A stretch of DNA of 62,075 nt from assembly GCA_018266215.1 (NCBI GenBank), contig JAFEAV010000032.1, positions 1 through 62,075 on the forward strand, read 5' to 3'. Below the pieces are notes generated by a model. The model was given only the letters and a program-made list of their open reading frames with translations. It ran no database searches and had not been told where the DNA came from. The position numbers and the translations under genes are program-made. Shown here one piece after another: positions 53,858 through 62,075 of the stretch. This DNA comes from Cyanobacteria bacterium SZAS LIN-3. Lineage in GTDB: Bacteria; Cyanobacteriota; Vampirovibrionia; Obscuribacterales; Obscuribacteraceae. Position 1 is the stretch's first letter; each line of letters opens with the position of its first letter.

Positions 53858-54397
53858 TTAAACGTCGGCGAGGATAAGTTGAGCAACCTGGCGAGCCTGG
53901 CTGGAGGCCGCAAGTCTCAGGGCCAGCTCTTTGTGCAGGAATTCCATCTGACTGAGCGGATTGCCGGGTTCGTTCATGAGGGCGTTGAGCACGGTCCGTT
54001 GAAGAGCCAGGTCGTTGAGGAAAATTTTGCCGAAGGTTTTGGCACTTTCCCCACCTTTTTGAAAGAAGGCAAGGACCTTCTGAACGTGAGAAATGTGGCT
54101 TTCGCAAGCAACTTCAAGCATGGTCGGGGCCAGTTTGCTCACGTCGAAGCCCTCGATTACTGTGGGAGCCTCTGTGGCTGTCCGTTCGGTGAGCAATTGC
54201 GGCGGGGCGGCGTCAAACTCCTGGTTTGTCTCCGCTTCGACATCCGCAACCTTCGTTGTCGGCTGTTCGACTTTGCTTTTGACCGAAGCCGGGACATCGT
54301 AATAAGGGGTATTGATCCAGCTCAGGATGGTCGGTTTCAGAAAGCTGCTGGGCTTGGCCTGGGGGATTACCGCTGCGGGGTCAATGGTGCTGCTCAT
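53858..54397 (-). CDS. Protein of unknown function, 179 aa
   Basis: ATG at 54397 with GGAG eight bases upstream; the ORF could begin at 54490 but would run close into the PKS stop. Hydrophilic N-terminus with Pro/Thr, then a helical C-terminal half (about 90-179: LAPTMLEVACESHISHVQKVLAFFQKG ... LHKELALRLAASSQARQVAQLIL). No signal peptide or known domain. 82 bases after the PKS gene on the same strand; may be cotranscribed but a role in the pathway is not evident. Confidence 0.55.
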   Translation of the reverse strand: MSSTIDPAAVIPQAKPSSFLKPTILSWINTPYYDVPASVKSKVEQPTTKVADVEAETNQEFDAAPPQLLTERTATEAPTVIEGFDVSKLAPTMLEVACESHISHVQKVLAFFQKGGESAKTFGKIFLNDLALQRTVLNALMNEPGNPLSQMEFLHKELALRLAASSQARQVAQLILADV

Positions 54398-54479
54398 CTC
54401 AAATTCTCCGACGAAATCTTGGGGGTGCGTTTCGGTATGGGAAAAATACGAAAAAAGACGTGAAACACTCGTGAAATTA

Positions 54480-55565
54480 TTAAATCGCACTCAGATTCCT
54501 TAAAATTGCCGCCTCTATGGTCAATCCGGGGCCAAAGGCGAGTGCCACGACCGGGCCATTGCCCGGAGCACCGTAGCGACCCTCCAGCAGCTCTTTGAGA
54601 ATGAAGAGGATGGTGGGCGAGGACATGTTTCCCAGGCGCCTGAGGACCTGCCTCGAGGGGATGAGGCAGCTGGCGTCCAGGTTCAGGGCCCGTTCTACGG
54701 CGTCCAGAATTTTGGGGCCGCCCGGGTGGATGGCCCAGGCCGCAACTTCTTCGATGGCTGTGCCGTGGCTGTTCAGGAAAGTCGTCAGCCAATCTTTCAA
54801 ATGACGCTCTATAAGGGAAGGGACTTTCGGGCTGAGGGTCATCTTGAAACCTTTGTCGCCGATTTCCCAGGTCATGGCCGCTTCGGTGTCTTCTATAAGA
54901 TGCGAGCCGGAAGCAATGACCGCCATGCCGGCAGCCTCTTCGCTGACCGGGCTGAGGACCGTGGCCGCCGCCCCATCGGCGAAGAGGGCGTTGGCTAATA
55001 TGTCGTCGGATTTGAATCCATATTGGAAGTGCAGAGAACAGAGTTCGGCCGCGACCAGTAAGGAAGGCTTGCCGCTTGTCTGAGCCAGCGATGTGGCTAC
55101 CCTGAGGCCGTTCAAAGCGCCGTGGCAGCCCATGAAGCCTACGTTGGTGCGACTGACGCCGCGCGGCAGGGCCACGCTTTTGATTATTTGCGTGTCGATG
55201 CCCGGGGAAAAGAAGCCGGTGCAGGAGACGGTGACCAGGTTGCCGATAGCATCGGGCGCGAGTTTGGCCTGGGCCAGAGCGGCAGCCGTGGCCTCGATTG
55301 CCAGTGGGGCGGCTTTCGCTTTGTAGATGGCCATGCGTTCTGCTGTCGTTGGCTCCGCGGTGGCTGTGTAGGTAGCGTCCGTGCGTGAGAGGCTGAGGAC
55401 GGTACGTCTTTTTTCAATCGTCGTCCTGCGGTAGAGGCTGCGCAAAATGCGCTCATCGTCAGTGTTTTGACAGTTAAACTGCCGCGCCATTTGCAGTGCG
55501 TCCACTTGCGCCAGTTCACTTGTGGGCAGCGCCGTTGCAATAGAAGTGATTTTTACTTTTGTCAT
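54480..55565 (-). CDS. Type III polyketide synthase (chalcone synthase-like)
   Basis: 361 residues from the ATG at 55565, which overlaps the stop of the FAD gene by four bases; the long upstream extension in frame is antisense-like and not family sequence. Homodimeric enzyme that extends an acyl-CoA with malonyl-CoA and cyclises it. Catalytic triad visible: Cys near 147 (VGFMGCHGALNG), His near 280 (AIHPGGPKIL), Asn near 313 (LGNMSSPTI). ACP-independent. Products in related bacterial clusters are alkylresorcinols, alkylpyrones or phenolic lipids. Last of the three-gene operon MT > FAD oxidoreductase > PKS. Confidence 0.92.
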   Translation of the reverse strand: MTKVKITSIATALPTSELAQVDALQMARQFNCQNTDDERILRSLYRRTTIEKRRTVLSLSRTDATYTATAEPTTAERMAIYKAKAAPLAIEATAAALAQAKLAPDAIGNLVTVSCTGFFSPGIDTQIIKSVALPRGVSRTNVGFMGCHGALNGLRVATSLAQTSGKPSLLVAAELCSLHFQYGFKSDDILANALFADGAAATVLSPVSEEAAGMAVIASGSHLIEDTEAAMTWEIGDKGFKMTLSPKVPSLIERHLKDWLTTFLNSHGTAIEEVAAWAIHPGGPKILDAVERALNLDASCLIPSRQVLRRLGNMSSPTILFILKELLEGRYGAPGNGPVVALAFGPGLTIEAAILRNLSAI

Positions 55566-56767
55566 CGTCTTATAGAGCCTTCGGGCTGCGTTGATAGTAT
55601 TTGCGACAGCCCCGGAATTTTTACCAGCACGCTGTCTATTAATCGGTTCGTCAGTTCGCTTGTGCGCAGGAGTGCGCCCAGCTGGCGGCTTGTTTGCTGG
55701 CCGCCGGCCAGGTGTTGTTTGTGATCCTTTTGCCAGAGCGAAACCAGCCGATCCTCCCATTTCACCGTTGCGGCCAGGATATGTGGCACCGCCAGCAGTG
55801 CACTGTTGATGGCCCAGCCGATGCCTTCGCCGGTGAATGGTTCGCCGTAAGAAGCGGCATCTCCGATCACGAATAATCGCCTGGCGCCCAGCGTTTTGCG
55901 CTTTCTGGTAAATGGTGCGGTGCCAAGCCAGTGACCGCTATCCAGTTGCTCCGGATACTCTAAGTTGCAACTTTCGAGAATTTTTCTCGCCGCGGCCTGG
56001 GGGCTGCCGCAGGCGCGGACGAAATCGAGGTCAAAAGCGGCGCCGAGGTCGATTTTTTCGTCTTCCAGTCTGACGATTCCAACGTAGCCGCTTTTATGGA
56101 CGGCCATGTAAATGGTGCCGTTTTGATACAGCGTAGGCGAGACCTCGCGACCGTCGATGACAGTGCCGGCACCGATTCTGGAGCCGCGGGCGATTACCGG
56201 CGCGAGCCGGCGCCCTTCTTCACCGCTGAGTTGTGCCAGGGACTGTCCGTTGATGCCGTCGGCTATGACTGCGCAGTCGGCTCTGACCGTTTTGAGAGCA
56301 TCACTTCCAATTGTCAGTGTCACTGTTCGATAATCGGCGTTTTCCGAAGGCAGGACCGAGGCCGAACAGGCCGGTATAAAGACGGCTCCGGCAGCCTGCG
56401 CGCGCTTGACAATGGCCCAATCGAGAAGTTCTCTCGAGACGGACCGACCCGTGCGCAGGGGCAGAGTTGTGGCACCGCCGGCGGTGCATAGCTTTATGTT
56501 TTTTATAGCCGGAGTATCGATGTTTTTTCCGGGGGCGCCTGCATCGAGTAAATCGGTCAGGTCCGCCCGTTCGCTCAGCCCCGCTCTCTGCAAGGCTTCG
56601 ATGGTTTTGTGACTGAGGCAGGAGCCGCAGACTTTTGCGCGGGGGAAAGTGGCTCTGTCCACGAGCAGGACTTTTTTCCCGCTTTTAGCCAGCAGAAAGG
56701 CACAGGTCGCTCCGGCCGGACCGGCCCCGATGATCACTACCTGCCAGTGCTGGTCAATGTCCGTCAT
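55562..56767 (-). CDS. FAD-dependent oxidoreductase (geranylgeranyl reductase/hydroxylase-like)
   Basis: 401 residues. N-terminal dinucleotide fold VVIIGAGPAGATCAFLLAKSGKKVLLVDR, CGSCLS near residue 48, DCAVIADGINGQSLA, and the second FAD motif FVIGDAASYGEPFTGEGIGWAINSA. Groups by eye with geranylgeranyl reductase-family or aromatic hydroxylase flavoproteins. In type III PKS clusters such flavoproteins oxidise the aromatic product to a hydroquinone/quinone. Its start overlaps the restored end of the methyltransferase (ATGA), and its stop overlaps the PKS start. Confidence 0.85.
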   Translation of the reverse strand: MTDIDQHWQVVIIGAGPAGATCAFLLAKSGKKVLLVDRATFPRAKVCGSCLSHKTIEALQRAGLSERADLTDLLDAGAPGKNIDTPAIKNIKLCTAGGATTLPLRTGRSVSRELLDWAIVKRAQAAGAVFIPACSASVLPSENADYRTVTLTIGSDALKTVRADCAVIADGINGQSLAQLSGEEGRRLAPVIARGSRIGAGTVIDGREVSPTLYQNGTIYMAVHKSGYVGIVRLEDEKIDLGAAFDLDFVRACGSPQAAARKILESCNLEYPEQLDSGHWLGTAPFTRKRKTLGARRLFVIGDAASYGEPFTGEGIGWAINSALLAVPHILAATVKWEDRLVSLWQKDHKQHLAGGQQTSRQLGALLRTSELTNRLIDSVLVKIPGLSQILSTQPEGSIRR

Positions 56768-57509
56768 CTCTGTTCGCCCCGCTGCCAGGAAAGCAGCATG
56801 CGGCAGGGGAAGTGCCGCTCCACGGTCGCTTCTTTCAGGCCGGCGGCCTGTGCCATTTGCAGCATTTCGGTGGTTGTAAAAGCCGCCCCACCGAAGCCGG
56901 CCCGTCGTGCTGCACCACTTTTGATGTTGTCACCAGTTTGGTCGCCAGTGTGACGCTCCAGAGGCTGAGGGGGTGTCTTTCAAGATCGTTGACGAGGATA
57001 AGTTTCCCGGCACTGGCTGCCATTTTCGCAAGCAACGCTTGAATATCCGGAGGATCAAGATGGTGCGTAAAGAGCGAGGTCATGATCACGTCAAAACCCG
57101 CCGGCAGTTCTTCGCCAAGCACGTCCAGCCGGCTGAAGCTGCAGCTCTTTTGCAATTGTGACGGCATTGAGAGTCCGGATTTGCCGCAAAAATCTTGCCA
57201 CTTGCTCGTCGCGTATTCAACGGCCAGGGGACTGACGTCGACGCCGAGGATTTGCACCGCTTGTTTTTTGCTGTGAAAGTAGCTGCTCAGAGCCATGGCC
57301 AGATCGCCGCCGCCGCAGGCCAGATCCAGCACCCTCAGCGGGTTTCCTGCTGGGGCTGTGAGCAGTAAATTTTCTATTGGTCGAGCGACGATTTGTTTGC
57401 TGTTGCTGATTGCGTTGAGACGTTCCAGCCCGGCCAGCGCTTGTCTGTGCAGATCGCTGTCCAGTTGCGGATCATCCATGATTTCGGGGACGCGCTGTCT
57501 GACTAGCAT
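56764..57509 (-). pseudogene. SAM-dependent methyltransferase with a one-base frameshift
   Basis: The reading frame from ATG at 57509 gives a class I methyltransferase (LDLACGGGDLAMAL, GVDVSPLAVEYA, FDVIMTSLFTHHL, LILVNDLERHPL, HDGPASV) but then slips near 56886-56890, at a CCCC run, into a meaningless tail that stops at 56835. The next frame resumes exactly there with family-typical sequence (AAFTTTEMLQMAQAAGL ... HFPCRMLLSWQRGEQ) and ends at 56764, overlapping the ATG of the FAD gene. The span is 746 bases, one short of a multiple of three. So one base is missing: true mutation or sequencing error. If intact, a 248-residue O- or C-methyltransferase acting on the polyketide. Confidence 0.8.
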
Positions 57510-57953
57510 TTTTACCAGGAGTTCAAAAGTCCAACAGTACGATAATTTCTGCGGGTCGGATAATAACCAGGGTGATTTATTGTAGTGCTTGTTCCAAAGA
57601 TTGAGTAAATCTCAGAATCCTGGCGCCTGTCGGCCCCCTTCCTTTGTATCTAAAGAAGCCCGGGAATCTTGCAGCAGATAGAGGCCCGGGATTTTGTGCG
57701 GGAAAAAGTCAGAAATGACGGCCCTGTCAAGAGGCTCTAAATACGGACAGAATCCTAAATAACGGCTCCTTCTTGAATTTTTGTTGCTATCATTTTGTGA
57801 CCTGAGCAATCGCGCTTCAGGAAGGGGATTCCGGACTTTTGCGGAACACTTTTTTGTCGCGATCGGGAGCTCTGGACACTGGACCATCCTTGGTCTTATC
57901 CACTGACAGTGGAGACCGCGCGGCGGTTAAATTCAAGGTTAAAGGAGTTCTCG
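57510..57953. other. 444-base intergenic region before the aminotransferase
   Basis: Divergent region. No convincing gene (a 91-codon frame at 57612-57887 has no family signs). It holds a direct repeat GCCCGGGA (57659 and 57687 area) and, just before the start, two small hairpins: GACCA/TGGTC and TCCACT/AGTGGA (57899-57913). AAAGGAG follows. Possibly a structured 5' leader. Confidence 0.5.
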
Positions 57954-59255
57954 ATGGTAATGGCTGAAACTAAAAACAAAAACCTGGCGTATCTGCAAAT
58001 GGATGACAAATTCGTCAATCCTGTGCTTGCGAGAAGCGCTCGTATCGTGGCGGAGAGAGCCAGCGGCTCCTACATCTACGACATGAACGGCGACGCCTAT
58101 CTCGATTTTGCCTGCGGCATCGCAGTCACAAGTGTTGGGCACTGCCATCCTAAAGTTGTTGCCGCTGTGCAAAAGCAGGTTGGTGAGCTGATGCACACAT
58201 CGGTCGTCACTCACAACAAGCCCTATATCGAACTGGCCAAAAAGCTGGTCGAAATTGCACCTTTCAAAAGTCTCGACAGTGTTTTCCTGACAAACTCCGG
58301 TGCTGAATGCGTCGAAGGCGCAATCAAGATGGCCCGCTATGTCACCGGCCGTCCCTGCGTTATCAACTTCCGTGGTTCTTTCCACGGCCGGACGATTTTC
58401 ACAACTGCGCTGACTACATCCAAGCTTTATTACCGTGAAAAATACGAGCCCCTGCCGGGTTCGATCCATACCGTTCCCTTTCCTTATGAGTACCGCTCGC
58501 ACTTCCGCGGCGACCCCAAAAAAGTCGTGGACGAAGCGCTCAAAGAACTGGACACACTGTTCCATCAGATTGTTCATCCTGAACAGGTCGCGGCCATCAT
58601 CATTGAACCGATCCAGGGCGAAGGCGGTTATGTCGCTCCCCCTCCCGGTTTCCTCCCGGCTTTGAGAAAAATCGCCGACGAGCACGGCATCCTTCTCATC
58701 ATCGACGAAGTGCAGTCAGGTTTTGCCCGCACCGGTCAGATGTTTGCTTGCCAGCACGAAAATGTCGAGCCCGACATCATGCTCATGGCCAAGGCAATCG
58801 CCGGCGGCATGCCGCTTGCAGCTTTCATCTCCAGAAGCGAACTTACGCACAAATGGCCGGCCGGCCGTCACGGCAGCACCTTCGGGGGCAATCCCGTTTC
58901 CTGTGCCGCAGCGCTTGCCACCCTCGAAGTAATCGAGGAAGAAAAGCTCTGTGAGCGCGCCGAGAAGCTGGGCAATATGATCATGACCAGACTGAAGAAA
59001 TTTGCCGAAAAGAATAAACATGTAGGCGAAATTCGCGGCCGCGGTTTGATGATCGGCATTGAATTCAATGATGAGCACGGCAATCCCAGCAAAAAGATTG
59101 CCGACGCAGTGGCCGAGAAATGTCTCGAACACAAGATGATCGTTTTAACCTGCGGTTACGCCGGTCAGGTTATTCGCTTGATTCCGCCTCTCACTATGTC
59201 CGATGCCGAGGCCGAAAAAGGCATGGAAATCCTTGAAAAATGTATGACACTCTAA
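57954..59255 (+). CDS. gabT: 4-aminobutyrate (omega-amino acid) aminotransferase
   Basis: 433 residues from the ATG at 57954, six bases after AAAGGAG. Class III PLP aminotransferase: YLDFACGIAVTSVGHCHPKVV, NSGAECVEGAIKMAR, FRGSFHGRT, IIEPIQGEGGYVAPP, IIDEVQSGFARTG, then MAKAIAGGMPLAAF with the PLP lysine and HGSTFGGNPVSCAAAL. Transfers the terminal amino group of GABA or a similar omega-amino acid (5-aminovalerate, beta-alanine, or ornithine/acetylornithine as alternatives). 25 bases before an aldehyde dehydrogenase. Confidence 0.85.
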   Translation: MVMAETKNKNLAYLQMDDKFVNPVLARSARIVAERASGSYIYDMNGDAYLDFACGIAVTSVGHCHPKVVAAVQKQVGELMHTSVVTHNKPYIELAKKLVEIAPFKSLDSVFLTNSGAECVEGAIKMARYVTGRPCVINFRGSFHGRTIFTTALTTSKLYYREKYEPLPGSIHTVPFPYEYRSHFRGDPKKVVDEALKELDTLFHQIVHPEQVAAIIIEPIQGEGGYVAPPPGFLPALRKIADEHGILLIIDEVQSGFARTGQMFACQHENVEPDIMLMAKAIAGGMPLAAFISRSELTHKWPAGRHGSTFGGNPVSCAAALATLEVIEEEKLCERAEKLGNMIMTRLKKFAEKNKHVGEIRGRGLMIGIEFNDEHGNPSKKIADAVAEKCLEHKMIVLTCGYAGQVIRLIPPLTMSDAEAEKGMEILEKCMTL

Positions 59256-59280
59256 GTAGCCCAAGTGAGGACCAGTTCAA

Positions 59281-60834
59281 ATGAGTACAACCACCAAAGC
59301 ACCCGAGACCTCCTCTACGAAGGCGGACAAGCCGCAGACTTACGGCAACTATATAAATGGTCGCCAGGTCAAGTCTAAGTCGGGCGAAACATTCGATTCA
59401 TTCAACCCCGCCAACAAAAACGAAATCATCGGTCACTTCGCTTCTTCTTCACCGGAAGACGTGAAAATGGCTATTGATGCCGCTGAAAAGGCATTCCACG
59501 GCTGGAAGCACACCCCCGCTCCGCACCGCGCTGAGATCATTCTCAAGGCCGCGCACCTGCTCGAAACCCGCAAGGAAGAGCTGGCCCGCACCATGACCCG
59601 TGAAATGGGCAAGGTTTTGAAAGAAGCTCGCGGTGATGTGCAGGAAGCAATCGATATGGCCAAGTACATCGCCGGCGAAGGTCGCCGCCTTGTCGGTCAG
59701 ACCGTGCCCAGCGAATTGCCCATGAAGTTTGCCATGTCGGTGAGACAGCCCCTCGGTATCGTCGGCTTGATCACCCCCTGGAATTTCCCCATCGCCATTC
59801 CTTCCTGGAAGATCCTTCCGGCGCTCGTTGCCGGCAACACAATCGTCATCAAGCCCGCTTCGGACACCCCGCTGTGCGCCCTGATGTTTGTTGAAATCCT
59901 GAACGAAGCCGGCTTGCCTCCGGGCGTTCTCAACCTGGTTACCGGTTCCGGCAGCAAAGTCGGCAACGCCATCGTTGAAGATCCCCGCGTGCAGGCTATC
60001 TCCCTCACCGGCTCCAATGAAGTCGGCCGCCATGTGGCCGGTCGTTGCGGTCAGTTGATGAAGAAAGTATCCTGCGAACTGGGCGGCAAAAATGCCATCT
60101 GCGTTATGGACGATGCCGACATTGACCTGGCTCTTGAAGGTGCTCTCTGGGGCGCTTTCGGTACCGCCGGACAGCGTTGCACCGCAGCCAGCCGCGTGAT
60201 TGTGCACAAAGCTCGCTACGAAGAATTCTGCGAAAAATTCAAAAAGATGACCTCCGCCCTCAAGCTCGGCAACGGCCTGCATGAAGGTGTTGAAGTCGGA
60301 CCGGTTGTGAACAAAGCCCAGCTGGAATCGGTTCACGAATATGTTGAAATCGGCAAAAAAGAAGGAGCCAAGCTCCTTTGCGGCGGCAACATTCTGAGCG
60401 AAGGCGAATTCGCCAACGGTTTCTTCCACGAGCCCACAGTCTTCTGTGATGTAAAACCGGACATGCGCATTGCCCAGGAAGAAATCTTCGGACCAGTGAC
60501 GGCGATTATTCCTGTCAACGATTTTGATGAGGCCATCGCTGTTGCCAACGGCACACAGTTTGGTCTGTCGCTTTCGATGTACACCCGCGATATCAACCGC
60601 GCTTTCAGAGCTATCGAAGATCTGGAATCCGGCATCGTTTATATCAACGCTCCGACAATCGGTGCTGAAATTCAGCTTCCTTTCGGCGGCGTTAAACAAA
60701 CCGGTAACGGCCACCGCGAAGCCGGCACCTCTGCGATTGATCAATTTACTGAATGGAAATCGGTATACATCGACTACTCCGGTAGATTGCAAAAAGCGCA
60801 AATCGACACCGACGATCTTGTCGGCAAAGAGTAA
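59281..60834 (+). CDS. NAD(P)-dependent semialdehyde dehydrogenase
   Basis: 517 residues. Aldehyde dehydrogenase fold: [36 protein letters not shown], catalytic Glu in CELGGKNAI and Cys in [41 protein letters not shown] 20-residue Thr/Lys-rich N-terminus and a C-terminal tail are extra. With gabT before it, the natural substrate is succinate or glutarate semialdehyde. Antisense ORFs in this stretch are shadows of codon bias. Confidence 0.9.
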   Translation: MSTTTKAPETSSTKADKPQTYGNYINGRQVKSKSGETFDSFNPANKNEIIGHFASSSPEDVKMAIDAAEKAFHGWKHTPAPHRAEIILKAAHLLETRKEELARTMTREMGKVLKEARGDVQEAIDMAKYIAGEGRRLVGQTVPSELPMKFAMSVRQPLGIVGLITPWNFPIAIPSWKILPALVAGNTIVIKPASDTPLCALMFVEILNEAGLPPGVLNLVTGSGSKVGNAIVEDPRVQAISLTGSNEVGRHVAGRCGQLMKKVSCELGGKNAICVMDDADIDLALEGALWGAFGTAGQRCTAASRVIVHKARYEEFCEKFKKMTSALKLGNGLHEGVEVGPVVNKAQLESVHEYVEIGKKEGAKLLCGGNILSEGEFANGFFHEPTVFCDVKPDMRIAQEEIFGPVTAIIPVNDFDEAIAVANGTQFGLSLSMYTRDINRAFRAIEDLESGIVYINAPTIGAEIQLPFGGVKQTGNGHREAGTSAIDQFTEWKSVYIDYSGRLQKAQIDTDDLVGKE

Positions 60835-60913
60835 GAGAAGAGCAGACAGGCTTCTGAAGCAGTGATTGATTTAAACAGTTGATTGAAACAATTGAGTAAT
60901 TGGAGAAATAGTT

Positions 60914-62075
60914 ATGGATTTTGATTTCACACCCGAACAAATTGCAATGCGCAAGCACATGCGTGAATTCGCTGAGCGCGAAATCGCTCCCAAAGCCAAA
61001 ATGAACGACCGCGAATGCAAATTTGACTGGGATATCGCCAAGAAGATTTTCAAAGAAGGCTTCCTTGGTTGCCCCGTGCCGGAAAAGTACGGCGGCCTTG
61101 GCATGGACTACATCGCTTACGGTCTTATGACCGAAGAAGTTAACCGTGTTTGCTCCTCCACCCGCACTCTCTTCTCGGTGCAGACTTCACTGGTTGCTCT
61201 GACCATTTTGAAATGGGGTACAGAAGAGCAGAAACAGTTCTATCTGCCCAAGATGTGCAGTGGCGAATTCCTCGGCTGCTACGGTTTGACCGAGCCTGAT
61301 GCCGGCTCCGATGCCGGTAATCAGCAGACCCGTGCTGTCAAAGACGGTGACGACTACATCCTCACCGGCTCCAAGATCTGGATCTCCTGCGGTACCATCG
61401 CTCACTATGCCTTGATATTCGCAACCATTGATCCGGCCCTCAAGCACAAAGGCATCTGCTGCTTCATCGTCGACACCAAGTCCAAGGGCTTCGAAGCTCA
61501 GGCCATCCACGGTAAGCTCGGCTTGAGAGCTTCCGATACCGCCAGCTTGTTCCTCGATCAGGTACGCGTACCTAAAGAGAACATGCTCGGCCAGGTTGGC
61601 GAAGGTTTCAAAATCGCCATGTCCGCCCTCGACAACGGCCGCTTCTCGGTCGCTGCCGGTGCCATCGGCGTCGTCCAGGGCTGTATCGACGAGTGCGTCA
61701 AATACGCCATGCAACGCAAGACCTTCGGAGTGCCCATCGGTGAGCACCAGCAAGTGCAAGCCATGATCGCCGACATGGTCGCCGATTGTGAAGCCGGTCG
61801 TCTTCTCTATTTGAGAGCCGCCCATCTGAAAAATAAAGGCGTGCGTAACTCGCGCGAAACTTCCATCGCCAAACTCTTCTGCGGCGAAGCTGCCAACAAG
61901 CATGCTCATAACGCCGTCCAGATTTTCGGTGGTTATGGTTTCTCGGATGAGTATCCGGTCGAGCGTTATTTCCGTGATGCCAAGGTTCTCAATATCTACG
62001 AAGGCACCCGCGAAATTCAGCGCCTGATCATTGGCCAGGATGCCCTTGGCATTCGTTACGCTAATGGCAAGCCCA
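60914..62075 (+). CDS. Acyl-CoA dehydrogenase, 3' end outside window
   Basis: Starts at ATG 60914 after TTGGAGAAAT and is open to the last base (387 residues visible). FDFTPEQIAMRKHMREFAEREIAPKA, CYGLTEPDAGSDAGNQQT (FAD site), KIWISCGT, GFKIAMSALDNGRFSVAAGA, FGVPIGEHQQVQAMIADM and the catalytic Glu in LNIYEGTREIQRLIIGQ are complete, so only a few residues are missing. Oxidises an acyl-CoA to its enoyl-CoA with electron-transfer flavoprotein. Placed after gabT and the dehydrogenase (79 bases). Substrate (butyryl-, isovaleryl-, glutaryl-type) not decidable by eye. Confidence 0.9.
   Translation, partial: MDFDFTPEQIAMRKHMREFAEREIAPKAKMNDRECKFDWDIAKKIFKEGFLGCPVPEKYGGLGMDYIAYGLMTEEVNRVCSSTRTLFSVQTSLVALTILKWGTEEQKQFYLPKMCSGEFLGCYGLTEPDAGSDAGNQQTRAVKDGDDYILTGSKIWISCGTIAHYALIFATIDPALKHKGICCFIVDTKSKGFEAQAIHGKLGLRASDTASLFLDQVRVPKENMLGQVGEGFKIAMSALDNGRFSVAAGAIGVVQGCIDECVKYAMQRKTFGVPIGEHQQVQAMIADMVADCEAGRLLYLRAAHLKNKGVRNSRETSIAKLFCGEAANKHAHNAVQIFGGYGFSDEYPVERYFRDAKVLNIYEGTREIQRLIIGQDALGIRYANGKP

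Noticed and set aside
57612..57887. 91-codon minus-strand frame in the 444-base gap
   Set aside because: No ribosome site or domain; composition not protein-like.
59449..60801. 450-codon frame on the minus strand
   Set aside because: Antisense to the aldehyde dehydrogenase; a by-product of its codon bias.

Overview
The window is a bacterial chromosome segment with GC content that looks mid-fifties, tightly packed genes and many 1- to 4-base ATGA/TGATG stop-start overlaps. The gene set suggests a non-photosynthetic relative of the cyanobacteria, i.e. Vampirovibrionia/Melainabacteria, possibly near Candidatus Obscuribacter. Reasons: an ARC6-like (IMS) domain of the cyanobacterial/plastid division type, C5-pathway tetrapyrrole synthesis (HemL), short cyanobacteria-like SSB, numerous eukaryotic-type Ser/Thr kinases, UbiB kinase, and secreted proteins with Ser/Thr/Pro-rich linkers. 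This taxonomic call is an inference; no rRNA is present.

Layout. 1-4.4 kb: end of a family 2 glycosyltransferase, an unknown protein, and a membrane Ser/Thr kinase with a leucine-rich-repeat-like ectodomain. 4.4-12.8 kb (minus): an octapeptide-repeat protein, then an envelope operon read as IMS-domain protein > M23 peptidase > IPT/TIG protein > hemL. 13.1-18.3 kb (minus): a signalling run of phasin-like protein, UbiB kinase, PP2C phosphatase, FHA protein, Ser/Thr kinase and maf. 18.5-24.1 kb: arginase, a transposase-derived fusion protein with a DprA-like winged helix, recQ with a small partner, lexA. 24.1-32.2 kb: rqcH, gmk-rpoZ, dus, larC, TPR and hotdog proteins. 32.3-41.3 kb: clpB, a VirB10-like secreted protein, a GGDEF enzyme plus response regulator, ssb, an SSS symporter with small partner. 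41.3-46.7 kb: a TonB-C-like secreted protein, alr-nadD-yqeK, HU, a Gfo/Idh/MocA oxidoreductase, tRNA-Gly. 47.4-53.6 kb: the proteostasis block tig-clpP-clpX-lon. 53.9-57.5 kb (minus): a type III polyketide synthase cluster with a FAD oxidoreductase and a frameshifted methyltransferase. 58-62 kb: 4-aminobutyrate-type aminotransferase, aldehyde dehydrogenase and acyl-CoA dehydrogenase (cut by the window end).

The most unusual signals are: (1) a dispersed 14-bp palindrome AACCGATATCGGTT, nine copies in 62 kb, found between genes, inside genes, as the arms of a terminator and as a four-copy tandem array with an exact 38-bp period after lon; two copies sit inside a protein kinase gene, exactly 33 bp apart, and add an in-frame linker between two conserved catalytic elements; (2) a protein that keeps the zinc ribbon and the C-terminal tail of IS1595-type transposases but has a DprA-like winged helix where the catalytic domain should be; (3) a three-gene phenolic-lipid/quinone-like type III PKS operon whose methyltransferase has lost exactly one base. 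No CRISPR array, rRNA, phage or intact insertion sequence was seen.
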